Origin: Flavicella sediminum
Lineage (GTDB): Bacteria > Bacteroidota > Bacteroidia > Flavobacteriales > Flavobacteriaceae
Length of the DNA stretch: 58,313 nt
Direction: 5' to 3'
Assembly: GCF_006381105.1 (NCBI RefSeq)
Contig: NZ_VDET01000029.1
Span: forward strand, 1 to 58,313
A model generated the notes under the pieces. That model made no database searches and had not been told where the DNA came from. It worked only from the letters and a program-made list of their open reading frames with translations. Position numbers and translations under genes: made by a program. Positions within the stretch are counted from its first letter, which is position 1. Each line of letters starts with the position of its first letter. Of this stretch, positions 8,528-19,103 are shown piece after piece.

Positions 8528-11323
8528 TTATTTGTAAATATCCTTTGCTGAAAAGCCTTCTTGTTTTGATTGTAACTTTAAAGAATTTAAATCTTTGTAC
8601 TCGATATCATTTATAGGGTTAAATGAATCGCTTTTCATATACTCTAAAATACTATGGCGCAACTGACGTGCAACTGGTCTTTTTTTTAAAGTAGATGATA
8701 AATCTATAGATGAAAACACCAATTGCCCTTTCCCCACTTTTGCTTCAAACAAATTGGTTAAATGATGATTCGTTACAAAATTATCAATTACTCTTACCAA
8801 AGGTTTTACATTAATCGAATCAGTAATAAGAGACTTTGAATTAATGCATAAATCCCACCATTGCCAATTGCTATAATTATCCGTTGGAAAATTATCGAAT
8901 ACAGGAAGTTTATTGTCTAATAACACTCCCATAGTCGCAGGTTGATTAGGAAAGTGAACCGGGCTCCAAAAAACAGGAACAAAACGACCTGTAATCCCCT
9001 TCAATATTTTTGGATCAGGATTTAACAATACTTTCCTACCTTCACTTAACGCTTTTATTGCATGCGTGATAGATTTGGTTATTAAAACATTACTCGCTGT
9101 TGTTGAAACCTCTTTTGGATATATCCAAATATTCCAACTATTTTTATATTTAGTGTTATTTAAACTTACTGTTAGCGTTAGCTTTTTCGCCACTTTAGTT
9201 TCAATAGTATAATTAATACTTCCTAAATTTGAATTATTTCCGATTTCTAAATTAACAACATCTAAACGTCCTCTTTTAACTTCACTTCCAGAGTCATCGG
9301 TAATCATCCAATCTATAGTTTGATTGTTTAAATTCTTGTAAAAATTTGCAATTTCAATAGAAGCTTCAAATGTTTCTCCTTCTTTATAAACTGCTTTTTC
9401 AAATCGAATCAAAGGAACTAATTCACTATTAAACTGACTAAATTCTTCAGCGGAAATAACACCTTTTGATTCCCAAAAAGCATTTAACAAACCAACCAAA
9501 GCTGTTCCTTGCCCTGGGAAATCTTGCAATTGTAATAGCTGAAAACCATCAAAACTAGGTGTCTTTAAGGCGCGTTCTATTTCTTCTTTATACAATAGTG
9601 CTGCCAATTTTCCTGATGCATAAGTGAAATCTGGTGCCAAATCTAAAAGACCTTTCTTTTCCAAATCATTTTTTACAGCAATAAAATTTAATGGTTTCAA
9701 AACCCCCGTATATTTTGCAATTTCACTCATATCAGGATATACAGAATATTGTCCAATTTCATGAGAAACCAATGGAATTTTCACTTGTGCTGCTCCTGAA
9801 GTATAATCCGCATTAAAATGTGGTGGTTTTGCATTAAAAATACCTTGTCCACGAATCCAACCTTTATTCGTCCATTGTGATATAAAAAACTCATCTTCTG
9901 GTTCGGGTCTTGTTCCCATGGGTTTTTGAAAAGAAAAAGCTGTTGTGGCATACATATGTCTATCGTCTTTAGCTTTTAAATCTGCTACCATACTATTTAA
10001 CAAACTTGCATCACCCTCTAACTCATTCCCCATTGCCATAAAAATAAACGATGGATGATTTCCGTAATCTTTAATGATTTTATCCGCTTCTGCTTTTAGA
10101 AATTCAGTCGTATTTAAATCTTCTCCAACTTTTAAACTCCAATGAGGCAACTCTACTTGATAGTAAAACCCTGCTTCATCTGCAGCTTCAAAAGCAGCTT
10201 TTGGAGGACACCAAGAGTGAAATCTTAAATGATTTAATCCATAATCTTTTGCTTGTTTTATAAGAGATGCCCAATCTTCCTTTTGCACAGGAGGATATCC
10301 TGTTAAAGGAAAAATCACACATTCTAAATTACCACGAAGAAAAATTCGTTTTCCGTTTAATGTTAAATCCCCATTGTTATTTTTAACCTCCTTGTATCCA
10401 AAACGTGTTTGTACACTTCCTGTATTAGAACTTATTTCAATATCATAAAGTTCTGGATTAAATTCATCCCAAAAAGCCAATGCTTCTGGTCTGTCTATTT
10501 CAAAACTAATTAAATTATCACCACCTTTAATGTTTTCAATTTTTTCATCAAAAACAACTTGTCCATTAACCGATTTTATAATACAAGACAGTTCATGACC
10601 TACATCTCCTGATTGCTGAAACGTAACCTTTAATTTATTGTTACTTACATCAGGATACACTTGAAGGTTTTCTGGTACATTTTTATTAGAAGATTCTAGC
10701 AAAATATCACCAAGAATTCCATTCCATTTTATTTGGGTATGATTGGTATATCCATGAGCCATATCTTGATTTACCTTGTCCGGATACCTCGTCCCTGCAA
10801 CATTAATGAATGGAAATTTGTTTGAATTATCAATACAAATAGTTAATAAATGTTTACCTATACTTAAGTGTTTTGTTAAATTGTATTTATGGTTTCCAAC
10901 CAAGCTATTTGCAGTTCCTATTAACTTACCATCAACATACACCGAAGATTCCCAAATAACACGCTCTAAATTTAATTCAATATTCTTTTCTTTCCATGAA
11001 CTAGGAATTTCAATCTCTTTTTGATACCATGCTTTTCCAATATACTGATGCTTTCTTGTTAAATTAGACATCACATAATTGTTAATTTCTGGTTTTAAGG
11101 TGTTCGGTTTCCCTATACCGGCATCATCTAGCGTACCAGGTAAGCTTATTTTTTCTCCAGTAAACTGACTAGCTGCCCAATTATCATCAGAACCTATATT
11201 GGTTGAATCTAATTTAACCTGCCATTCACCCGATAAGGAGATACTCTCTCTTTTTAAAGTAGTACAACTTCCTAAAAAAGTAAGTCCTATTACTACTATA
11301 CATAAAAAACGAAATGACTTCAT
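8528..11323 (-). CDS. GH2 family glycoside hydrolase lipoprotein (first copy)
   Basis: This 931-residue lipoprotein has its lipobox Cys at residue 20 (FLGSC). An N-terminal sugar-binding jelly roll (AWYQKEIEIPSSW, VIWESSVYVDGKLIGT) and an Ig-like domain precede the TIM barrel, which starts near 315. RGNLECVIFPLTGYPP and LRFHSWCPPKAAFEAADE mark the barrel. The predicted acid/base is Glu434 (MGNELEG) and the nucleophile Glu522 (SHEIGQ). C-terminal beta domains follow. GH2 enzymes remove terminal beta-linked galactose, glucuronate or mannose; the sugar here is unknown. It is a paralogue of the GH2 at 16252-19092, and the pair may split linkages or modification states. The gene is 11 bp downstream of a sulfatase gene in the same operon. 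Confidence 0.9.
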   Translation of the reverse strand: MKSFRFLCIVVIGLTFLGSCTTLKRESISLSGEWQVKLDSTNIGSDDNWAASQFTGEKISLPGTLDDAGIGKPNTLKPEINNYVMSNLTRKHQYIGKAWYQKEIEIPSSWKEKNIELNLERVIWESSVYVDGKLIGTANSLVGNHKYNLTKHLSIGKHLLTICIDNSNKFPFINVAGTRYPDKVNQDMAHGYTNHTQIKWNGILGDILLESSNKNVPENLQVYPDVSNNKLKVTFQQSGDVGHELSCIIKSVNGQVVFDEKIENIKGGDNLISFEIDRPEALAFWDEFNPELYDIEISSNTGSVQTRFGYKEVKNNNGDLTLNGKRIFLRGNLECVIFPLTGYPPVQKEDWASLIKQAKDYGLNHLRFHSWCPPKAAFEAADEAGFYYQVELPHWSLKVGEDLNTTEFLKAEADKIIKDYGNHPSFIFMAMGNELEGDASLLNSMVADLKAKDDRHMYATTAFSFQKPMGTRPEPEDEFFISQWTNKGWIRGQGIFNAKPPHFNADYTSGAAQVKIPLVSHEIGQYSVYPDMSEIAKYTGVLKPLNFIAVKNDLEKKGLLDLAPDFTYASGKLAALLYKEEIERALKTPSFDGFQLLQLQDFPGQGTALVGLLNAFWESKGVISAEEFSQFNSELVPLIRFEKAVYKEGETFEASIEIANFYKNLNNQTIDWMITDDSGSEVKRGRLDVVNLEIGNNSNLGSINYTIETKVAKKLTLTVSLNNTKYKNSWNIWIYPKEVSTTASNVLITKSITHAIKALSEGRKVLLNPDPKILKGITGRFVPVFWSPVHFPNQPATMGVLLDNKLPVFDNFPTDNYSNWQWWDLCINSKSLITDSINVKPLVRVIDNFVTNHHLTNLFEAKVGKGQLVFSSIDLSSTLKKRPVARQLRHSILEYMKSDSFNPINDIEYKDLNSLKLQSKQEGFSAKDIYK

Positions 11324-11334
11324 ATTTATATCTT

Positions 11335-12849
11335 TTAATTATTTTTTAAAACTTCATCCATTTTCTGCTTCATTATTGCAGTTATTTCTGGATGTTCTTT
11401 ATAAACATTATTACTTTCTGATGGATCTTTTTCTAAGTCAAACAACTGTATTTCTTTTCTAAAACCTGGATCTACAAACTTTTGTTCAATCCATTTTGGT
11501 ACTGCTTGTTCTTTAGGAAGTATATATTTCCATTTTCCCATTCTCAATCCAAACGTATATGCTTCTTCTAATAAAAACTCTCTACCTGTTTGCGTTTTCC
11601 CTAACCATGCATCTAGATGATTTTCACTATCTGGAGCTATTCCTTTTTTTACCTTTTGACCAACCAAACTTGCTAATGAAGCATATAAATCAACTTGTGA
11701 TAATAATGCCGAGCTTGTTCCTGCTTTTATTTGTTTTGGCCAATGTACAATTGTTGGCATACGTGTTCCTGCTTCATATACTGAGTATTTAGCACCTCTA
11801 TAAGGTCCAGCTGGCTTGTGATTTCCAAGTAATTCTGTAGCGTAATCTAAATAACCATCATCTAATATAGGTCCATTATCACTTGTAAAAATGATTAAGG
11901 TATCATCTAATAAATTTACTTTTTTTAATGATTTTGTAATTTGTCCTACACACCAATCCATCTGAGCAATAACATCTCCTCTAGGTCCCATAGTACTACT
12001 TTCTACAAATTTTATATTGGCTATTCTTGGCTGATGAATATCATGCAAAGAGAAATACAAAAAGAATTTATCTTCTTTATTTTCTTCTATAAAAGCACTC
12101 GCTTTATTAGAAAGCACAAAAGGAATCTCTTCATCTACCCATAATGCATCTTTACCACCACTCATATAGCCAATACGACTAATTCCATTAATAATAGAAC
12201 CTTGGTGATAAGGATCGGTATGTTGCTTTAACAGCTCAGGATGTTCTTTACCCAAAGGATAACCATCTATTCTAGTTCCATAACTTACCTCTATAGGATC
12301 TTTAGCATCTAACCCTAGCACTTTTTGATTTTCTAAAAACACGCAAGGTGTTCTATCTCCTGTTGCTGGAATTAAAAAACTATAATCAAAACCTACCTCT
12401 TTGGGTCCTGGTGAAATTCTCTTATTCCAATCTACTTTTCCATTTCCTAATCCTAAATGCCATTTTCCTACGACACCTGTTTTGTAACCCGCTTTTTGTA
12501 ACAATTCTGGCAACGTTTCTTTCTTTGTATCTATAATCAACGGAGCATCCCCTTCTAAAATGGCTGCGTTATTTCTAAACGCATAACTTCCTGTTAAAAG
12601 AGAATAACGAGATGGCGTACAAGTTGCAGCGGCACAATGCGCATCTGTAAAGTTTACGCCATTTTCAGCAAGCCTGTCTATATTGGGTGTTTTTACACCT
12701 ATGGCTCCATTAACTCCAATATCCCCAAACCCTAAATCATCTACATAAATGATGACTATATTGGGGTTCACTTTTTGTGAAATCCCAATATAGCACATCA
12801 TAAAAACAATAATGAATACTCCTTTTTTTATTATTTGCTTTCCGATCAT
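11335..12849 (-). CDS. Type I (formylglycine) sulfatase, secreted
   Basis: This is a 504-residue sulfatase with an N-terminal signal segment (VFIIVFMMCYIGISQ). The metal-binding motif IIYVDDLGFGDIG holds Asp37-Asp38. The modification motif CTPSR (Cys77-Arg81, within ATCTPSRYSLLTG) has its Cys converted to formylglycine in this family. VGKWHLG and FTSDNGP are further active-site segments. It removes sulfate esters from saccharides, probably in the periplasm. No sulfatase-maturing radical SAM enzyme is in this window, so maturation must be encoded elsewhere. The gene lies between the TPR/DUF5107-like gene (45 bp upstream) and the GH2 gene. Which sulfate position it attacks cannot be read. Confidence 0.92.
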   Translation of the reverse strand: MIGKQIIKKGVFIIVFMMCYIGISQKVNPNIVIIYVDDLGFGDIGVNGAIGVKTPNIDRLAENGVNFTDAHCAAATCTPSRYSLLTGSYAFRNNAAILEGDAPLIIDTKKETLPELLQKAGYKTGVVGKWHLGLGNGKVDWNKRISPGPKEVGFDYSFLIPATGDRTPCVFLENQKVLGLDAKDPIEVSYGTRIDGYPLGKEHPELLKQHTDPYHQGSIINGISRIGYMSGGKDALWVDEEIPFVLSNKASAFIEENKEDKFFLYFSLHDIHQPRIANIKFVESSTMGPRGDVIAQMDWCVGQITKSLKKVNLLDDTLIIFTSDNGPILDDGYLDYATELLGNHKPAGPYRGAKYSVYEAGTRMPTIVHWPKQIKAGTSSALLSQVDLYASLASLVGQKVKKGIAPDSENHLDAWLGKTQTGREFLLEEAYTFGLRMGKWKYILPKEQAVPKWIEQKFVDPGFRKEIQLFDLEKDPSESNNVYKEHPEITAIMKQKMDEVLKNN

Positions 12850-12894
12850 ATAAATTTACTATTGATTAAGCTCAAATCGTATCTCGTCATTTTT

Positions 12895-15800
12895 TTAACT
12901 ATTAATTAAATTTAATTGAAGGTTGGCATGTATATGTGCTGGAATATGGAAACTCATATCAGTAACCCTCCTAAAGGTTTTTACCGCCTCAAATTCCTTT
13001 CCTAAACCAAGTAAGCCCAAACCAATTAAATAATTACAATGTATTTTATTAATTACATTTAGATCTTCTTCCCAAATTAATAAATCTGGTAGTGAAATCG
13101 CAAAATAATCCAATTTCACATCATCATTCATGTGCTCTTTACCGTAATTAAACAAATTATAAAAACGCTTATTAGCTTCTTCATTTCGTCCTAATTTTTG
13201 CAAAGCTAGTCCTTGATAAAATATTTTATCCGGTTGTTGGTCATTATAAAAAATAGCCGGACTTGGATCGCTCAACCCTTCTGATGCTTTTTCAAAATAC
13301 TCTTTAGCAACTTCTTCATTCCCCAATCCGATATGAGCACAGCCTAACCAATAATGAATATCATTTTCTTGCGTCCCATGAAGTTTCCCTTCTCCTAGGT
13401 TATAAGGATATGTCTGCGCCATATCTAAATACTCAACAGCTTTTTGATAATTACCACTATTTATATGTTTTTTAGCCAATTCTACTTGTATTGTTAAATA
13501 TTGAAATGGCACTTTACCTTCTCCTCCTTCCCAAGGGTGAAATTGACGATTTTTTAAGAGTTCCTCAGCTTTTTCAAAATTGCCTTTCATATTGTACAGC
13601 GAAATTCTTTCTAAATACAGGTCATCTCTTGAATTTGTAAGATCATCATATTTTTCCAAAAGCTCTAAACGTATATCAACGGGAATATTTATTTTTTTAT
13701 ACAATTGATCTAATTCCATTAGCAAACGAGCATCAGAATTATCTAACTCAAAAGCTCTCTCTAAATGCTGTTTTGCTTGCTCTTTTTGATTTGTTTTATT
13801 ATAATACAACAAAGCTAAATTACGATGAGCAATAGCAAAAGAATCATCTAATCTCACAGAAATTTCAATACATTCTTGCGCCTCTTTGTATTGTTTTGAA
13901 GCATACCAAAAGTTTCCTAAATAATAAAAAGCTTTTGCATCTGTTGGATTTGCTTTACAAGCTGCTTGAAGTGCCAAAACTTCTTCTATTTTATTAGGAA
14001 AGCAATATTCATCTGACATTTTCGAAGCTTTTTTATAACATTCTAAAGCTTGTTCCTTATCTCCTTTTTGATCAAAATACCATCCCATAAAATAATAAAT
14101 CATCGGGTACACTTCTGACTTAGCTTCTGTATGTACTTTCAAAATAGAAATTGCTTCATCAAATTGACCAGCCATAGCATAATCTAAAGAAAACTCAATA
14201 TAGTTATGAGCATAGTCTCTAATTAATTCTTTAAAAGAACTCAAATCTGCTTTTTGCTTCGATATCAAGTATTGTTCATACAAAACACCGAAATTGAATT
14301 TATCTATAGCCAATGACTCTTCAATAAGTTTATTAGCTTCTTCAAGTTTACCCAACTTCCTTAAAATAATTGTTTTCAAGTGTCGTCCTTTATGATTGTG
14401 CCAATTTTTTATTAATGCACGATCAATCAAGTCTAACGATTTAGTCAAATCACCTCTAAAGCAATCTATCTGAGCTAAATTAAAGTAACCTGCATCTTGC
14501 CATTGCGCATTCCAACATGCTTTAAAAATACTTGCATACGCTTCTTCCTTTTCACCCATAAAACTTAAAGCCAAACCTTTATTAAACAACGGTTCACCAT
14601 CATACGGATTCGGATTATGATTTGTTAAGCTATCTATGGCTGTATCAAAATAGGCTATCGATTTTTCTAATTGTCCTTTCCTTAAACTTAATAACCCCAT
14701 GGCATTATTACATCTTATATCACCAGGTGCCCTACGCAAACCTTCTTGATAATAATCGATAGGGCTAAATGTAGCATGTCTATATTGCTCTAAATGTAAA
14801 CCTTGTAAATACAAAGCTTCAACAGAATCAATTTCCTTAGGTTCTTTTGCTGCTTTTGCTGGATTTGGAATTTCTTCAGACTTCTTTTTATCTGGTGCCC
14901 AAGCCACTAATACATTTCCTAATTTATCTGAAACAGACACTTTCAAGTCTTCAAATTTAGAGCCACTCAAGCCTACTGCTTTTTCAAAACCATTTTCAGG
15001 AGAAAGATTTACAATATCCTCCAACAAAACACCTTTTTTTCCTTTTAAAGAAACTATAGAATTCTTATATTCTGCTGTTACATAAACTTTTACCAAAACC
15101 TCACCCTCAAAAATTTCAATATTAACTAGAGCTTCTTTCGTTGCGTTTTTAACGACACCTACATTATAATATGGCATAAAGTATTGCTTAAAGCTTTTCT
15201 CTTCATAGGGATGCATCCAAGCAAAGTCGGGTTGATTGTCCGTATATACACCACACATTAATTCGATATATGGTCCGTCAGAATCAGTTAAATTTCTATC
15301 CCAAGCCTTTCCAAAATCACCATGACCCCAAGTCCATTGTTTTTTTCCTGGAGATACATTATGATCAGCAATATGAAGTAAACCACCTTTTGAGTCATTC
15401 TCATAACCTCCAACAAAATCATATTTTGATGTAATTGCCATATAACTGGTTGGCACGGGAATATTTTTATATCTTGATATATCTGTTCCTGGTGAATAAT
15501 CTACCTTGTAATACTCTCCTTTAGCAATTGGAAATTCTGACACATCCCTTTTACCATGATCAAAAACTGCATTTACATCTGGTGGAAACACAGATTGATA
15601 ATGATCATTAACTGCTACAGCAGGATTTGCCCACCAAAGAAATGTTTGAGGATGTGGTGTTCTATTATAAAGTTGTGCTTTAATTTCTAAATAGGCTTTA
15701 TCTGGATGCAGGGTAAAACCAGCCATACCTTTAGTCCGGAACATACGCTCTAACTCACTTACCCAAATAGTTTTACTTCCATCTTCATTCTCTTCAATGT

Positions 15801-16200
15801 AAAAATCTGTTGGATCATAAGTACTTGGTCTATGGTGTTGTGGCCAATTGAACTCAATTCCTCCAGAAATCCATGGTCCAGTCAAACCAACTAACGCAGG
15901 TTTAATAACATGGTTATAATATACGAAATGACGTTCTCTTATTTTATCGTACGCCATTTGAATTCTCCCCCCCAAATCGGGTAATACCATTATTTTAATA
16001 TAATCGTTTTCTATAAAAATAGCATCCCATTCTTTATCCACTTTCGTATCACTCATAGTTTCAATTACAGGATGTGGGTATACCGAACCACTACTTGCTT
16101 GATAAACACGTTTATCTAAAAAAACAGGGTATTTTTCAGGTTTTCCAACTTCATAAGTAGGTATAATTACTTTTTCCTTCCAAGCTTTTACAGTCTTCAT
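12895..16200 (-). CDS. Cytoplasmic DUF5107-like and tetratricopeptide-repeat protein
   Basis: This 1101-residue protein has no signal peptide, so it is cytoplasmic. Residues about 1-400 form a mutarotase-like beta-sandwich of the kind annotated DUF5107, with conserved-looking segments MVLPDLGGRIQMAYD, GPWISGGIEFNWPQHHRPS, PHPQTFLWWANPAVAVN and WTWGHGDFGKAWDRN. Residues about 470-1101 are a long array of TPR units such as AKAFYYLGNFWYASKQYKEA. The many aromatic and acidic or His residues in the N-terminal domain suggest carbohydrate binding or catalysis on imported oligosaccharides. The gene is embedded in the PUL between a GH2 and a sulfatase gene with gaps of about 50 bp. Function is not established to my knowledge; an intracellular glycosidase or sugar-handling scaffold is an inference. 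Confidence 0.75.
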   Translation of the reverse strand: MKTVKAWKEKVIIPTYEVGKPEKYPVFLDKRVYQASSGSVYPHPVIETMSDTKVDKEWDAIFIENDYIKIMVLPDLGGRIQMAYDKIRERHFVYYNHVIKPALVGLTGPWISGGIEFNWPQHHRPSTYDPTDFYIEENEDGSKTIWVSELERMFRTKGMAGFTLHPDKAYLEIKAQLYNRTPHPQTFLWWANPAVAVNDHYQSVFPPDVNAVFDHGKRDVSEFPIAKGEYYKVDYSPGTDISRYKNIPVPTSYMAITSKYDFVGGYENDSKGGLLHIADHNVSPGKKQWTWGHGDFGKAWDRNLTDSDGPYIELMCGVYTDNQPDFAWMHPYEEKSFKQYFMPYYNVGVVKNATKEALVNIEIFEGEVLVKVYVTAEYKNSIVSLKGKKGVLLEDIVNLSPENGFEKAVGLSGSKFEDLKVSVSDKLGNVLVAWAPDKKKSEEIPNPAKAAKEPKEIDSVEALYLQGLHLEQYRHATFSPIDYYQEGLRRAPGDIRCNNAMGLLSLRKGQLEKSIAYFDTAIDSLTNHNPNPYDGEPLFNKGLALSFMGEKEEAYASIFKACWNAQWQDAGYFNLAQIDCFRGDLTKSLDLIDRALIKNWHNHKGRHLKTIILRKLGKLEEANKLIEESLAIDKFNFGVLYEQYLISKQKADLSSFKELIRDYAHNYIEFSLDYAMAGQFDEAISILKVHTEAKSEVYPMIYYFMGWYFDQKGDKEQALECYKKASKMSDEYCFPNKIEEVLALQAACKANPTDAKAFYYLGNFWYASKQYKEAQECIEISVRLDDSFAIAHRNLALLYYNKTNQKEQAKQHLERAFELDNSDARLLMELDQLYKKINIPVDIRLELLEKYDDLTNSRDDLYLERISLYNMKGNFEKAEELLKNRQFHPWEGGEGKVPFQYLTIQVELAKKHINSGNYQKAVEYLDMAQTYPYNLGEGKLHGTQENDIHYWLGCAHIGLGNEEVAKEYFEKASEGLSDPSPAIFYNDQQPDKIFYQGLALQKLGRNEEANKRFYNLFNYGKEHMNDDVKLDYFAISLPDLLIWEEDLNVINKIHCNYLIGLGLLGLGKEFEAVKTFRRVTDMSFHIPAHIHANLQLNLINS

Positions 16201-16251
16201 AATTATATGTTTTTTAGCCTGCTCTATTGCAGATGTATTAATTTTTATTTA

Positions 16252-19092
16252 TTATTTTATTATAGATTCTACTTGATTTATTTTTAGTAATGTCTTAGGT
16301 TTAAACCTAGTACTAACCATATAAGCTTTTAAGCTATAGAGAAGTTGTTTCGCCTCTAACCTATTTTCTAAATCCGTATGTAAATCTATTCCTGAGATTA
16401 GAATACTTCCATTACCAACTTTCGCTTCAAAAATCAATGCTGTTTTTCTATTCTTAAACCAATCATCTATAAGCCTAACAATTGGAGTTAAGGTATTTGG
16501 AAAATCATCTAAAACTATTGCATTTGAATTACTCATAGCATCCCACCATTGCCAGTTTGAATGGTATTCTGTGGGAAAATTAGCCAGTGCAGGATGTGCT
16601 GGATTACATAAAATTCCTAATGTATGTGGTTTTTGTCCTTTTGTCCATGAGGTATTCCAAAATATACTTGAAAATCCAACACCAATATCTCCTCCTTTAG
16701 CTACGGCAACATTACCTTTTGCAATATTTAAGAGAACCTTACCTCCATTTTCAAGAAAACTTATAGTACTTGACTCAAGCTTATTAACCACTTTGATTCT
16801 ATTTTCATTTTCTATTTCGTCATATTTAGCCGGATAAACCCATATATCCCAAGTATTTATAAAATCTAAAATTTGGACTGTTAATGTTAATTTTTGAGCT
16901 TTGATAATTTCAGTAAGTGAAGTCGTTATTTCTCCTAACCGAATCGTATTTCCTATTGAAATATCTAGCTTATTAAGCCTTCCTTCCTTAAAAATTTGAC
17001 CTTTAGAATTGCTTAACCTCCACAATGGAGTAATATTTTTTAATTCATTTGCTCCAAAATTCGCAACTTCAATTTTTGCTACAAAATTTTCGGTATTTCT
17101 AAATACTCGCTTTTTTAAACGAGCTAAGGGGACCGTTTCATTATTAAACTGACTGAATTCTTTAGGAGAAACATACCCCTTTTCATCCCAAAAGGCATCT
17201 AAGACCCCTACAAGAGCAGTACCTTGACCAGGAAAATCATGTAAGTCTAACAATTGAAAACCTGCCATTCCTTTGGTTCTTAAAGCCGCTTCAATATCAG
17301 ATTTGTAGCATAAGGTTTGAAGTTTCCCTGAAGCCAGCAATAAACTATCAGCCAACTCTAAAAGGTTATTTTCTTTCAATGATTCTTTAAAAATCTCAAA
17401 ATTCTTAGGCTTTAGAACCCCTCTATATTTTGACATTTCCTTAAAATTTGGATACGCACACCATTGTCCCATCTCATGACTTACATAAGGCATTGGTGTT
17501 TTATCTATAAATCGACTCCAATCGAATTCTGTTTGTGGAGGTTCTGAATTAATTATACTTTTAAGGTTTTCATTCCATCCTTGAATACGTGGATTTCTAT
17601 TATTATAATAATCTAACTCCTCAAAATAAGGCCAACCAGCTCCTCCTGTATATAGACGTCTATTGTCAAAGGATTTTAAATGGCTCACAAATTTTTTCAA
17701 ATATTCAGAATGATTCTTGCCTCCTGGTTCATTTCCATAAGCCATCAATACAAACGAAGGATGATTGCCATAAGTATTTATAATCGCTTCTGCTTCTTTA
17801 TATAGCCATTGATCAATAGGGGCTCCATCTCCAATAGTAGTCCACGCAGAGGCTTCAACTTGTAAATAAACCCCCAATTCATCTGCAGCTATAAAAGCCG
17901 CTTCTGGAGGACACCAAGAATGAAAACGCATATGATTCAACCCATGATCTTGAATAATTTTTAATATACGTTTCCAAGCATCAACATTAGTAGGCGGATA
18001 TCCTGTTAATGGAAATATTGCACATTCTAAAGTTCCTCTTAAAAACAAGGGTCTTTCATTAATCGTAAAACGAGTTCCTTGAGCTTTAAAATCTCGCATT
18101 CCAAAATCGACATTTTTAGTATCAATTCCAACATTCGTCTTTAACGTAAGCTGCATTTCATAAACATTTGGACTAAACTCATCCCAAAGCTTCGGGTTAT
18201 CACCCATGCTGTATTCTACTACAACTTCATTATTCTCTTTTATTTCAAATTCTTTTTTTAATGATTGAAGTTTCAATCCATTAATAGACTTTTCCTTTGC
18301 TTCAAAAATCAATTGTCCTTTTTGATTTTGTTCAGTATAATTTTCAATTTGAACAACAACTTTTACTTTTTTAGAATGGATATTAGGATACAATTTCACA
18401 TTGCCCATAGACACTTTTGATTGTGCCGTTAAGACAATAGTTCCTACTATACCATTCCAATTACTTTGTGTATTATCAGAAATACTGTGTGCATCAACCC
18501 CAACATCAATATCCTTAACACGATTATCAACACGAATAGTGATAATATGCTCACCTGCTGTTAACAAATCATTTAGGTTATAATTATGAGCAGTAGCTAA
18601 ACTATTTTTCGTTCCAATTTTTTGTTTATCCACCCAAACCGTAGATTCCCAATGCACGCGTTCTAAGTTTAAATTGATATGTTTTTCGTTCCATGATTTA
18701 GGAATATTTACCTTCTTTTGATACCAAGCTGCTCCTTTGTATTCTTTTACAGGTGTTAACCAAAAAGGCACTTTTATATTCCCATTTTGACGATATTTTT
18801 TCATATCATCAGCCTTATACCATAAACTATCGTTCCACATATTACCAGTCCACTTCGTAGCAGCTGTAACCTCATTACCTTTTCGATTTTCGGCCATAGA
18901 ACCGGGCAAATAAACAATATCAGTAAGAGTCGTATCATACCATTTCTCATCCATTCCCTTATCCAAAGAATCAATTCTAAACTGCCAATTTCCAGACAGG
19001 TTTATATAAGATTTCTCTTCTTTATTACAGCCATTAAAGGCTAGTATAAAGAAAAAAAGTAGTACAAATTTCATGTAATGATAAGGTTTCAA
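16252..19092 (-). CDS. GH2 family glycoside hydrolase lipoprotein (second copy)
   Basis: This 946-residue lipoprotein has its lipobox Cys at residue 22 (LAFNGC); the Met at residue 7 is an equally good start. It is a paralogue of the 8528-11323 enzyme, with the same barrel landmarks (RGTLECAIFPLTGYPP, MRFHSWCPPEAAFIAADE). The predicted acid/base is Glu455 (YGNEPGG) and the nucleophile Glu540 (SHEMGQ). The N-terminal sugar-binding domain has a longer insertion at about 70-120 than its paralogue, which could alter substrate access. C-terminal beta domains include NWQWWDAMSN. An exo-acting beta-glycosidase in the periplasm is expected. The gene is 11 bp downstream of the SGNH hydrolase gene. Confidence 0.9.
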   Translation of the reverse strand: MKPYHYMKFVLLFFFILAFNGCNKEEKSYINLSGNWQFRIDSLDKGMDEKWYDTTLTDIVYLPGSMAENRKGNEVTAATKWTGNMWNDSLWYKADDMKKYRQNGNIKVPFWLTPVKEYKGAAWYQKKVNIPKSWNEKHINLNLERVHWESTVWVDKQKIGTKNSLATAHNYNLNDLLTAGEHIITIRVDNRVKDIDVGVDAHSISDNTQSNWNGIVGTIVLTAQSKVSMGNVKLYPNIHSKKVKVVVQIENYTEQNQKGQLIFEAKEKSINGLKLQSLKKEFEIKENNEVVVEYSMGDNPKLWDEFSPNVYEMQLTLKTNVGIDTKNVDFGMRDFKAQGTRFTINERPLFLRGTLECAIFPLTGYPPTNVDAWKRILKIIQDHGLNHMRFHSWCPPEAAFIAADELGVYLQVEASAWTTIGDGAPIDQWLYKEAEAIINTYGNHPSFVLMAYGNEPGGKNHSEYLKKFVSHLKSFDNRRLYTGGAGWPYFEELDYYNNRNPRIQGWNENLKSIINSEPPQTEFDWSRFIDKTPMPYVSHEMGQWCAYPNFKEMSKYRGVLKPKNFEIFKESLKENNLLELADSLLLASGKLQTLCYKSDIEAALRTKGMAGFQLLDLHDFPGQGTALVGVLDAFWDEKGYVSPKEFSQFNNETVPLARLKKRVFRNTENFVAKIEVANFGANELKNITPLWRLSNSKGQIFKEGRLNKLDISIGNTIRLGEITTSLTEIIKAQKLTLTVQILDFINTWDIWVYPAKYDEIENENRIKVVNKLESSTISFLENGGKVLLNIAKGNVAVAKGGDIGVGFSSIFWNTSWTKGQKPHTLGILCNPAHPALANFPTEYHSNWQWWDAMSNSNAIVLDDFPNTLTPIVRLIDDWFKNRKTALIFEAKVGNGSILISGIDLHTDLENRLEAKQLLYSLKAYMVSTRFKPKTLLKINQVESIIK

Positions 19093-19103
19093 GTAGCTGT
19101 ATT

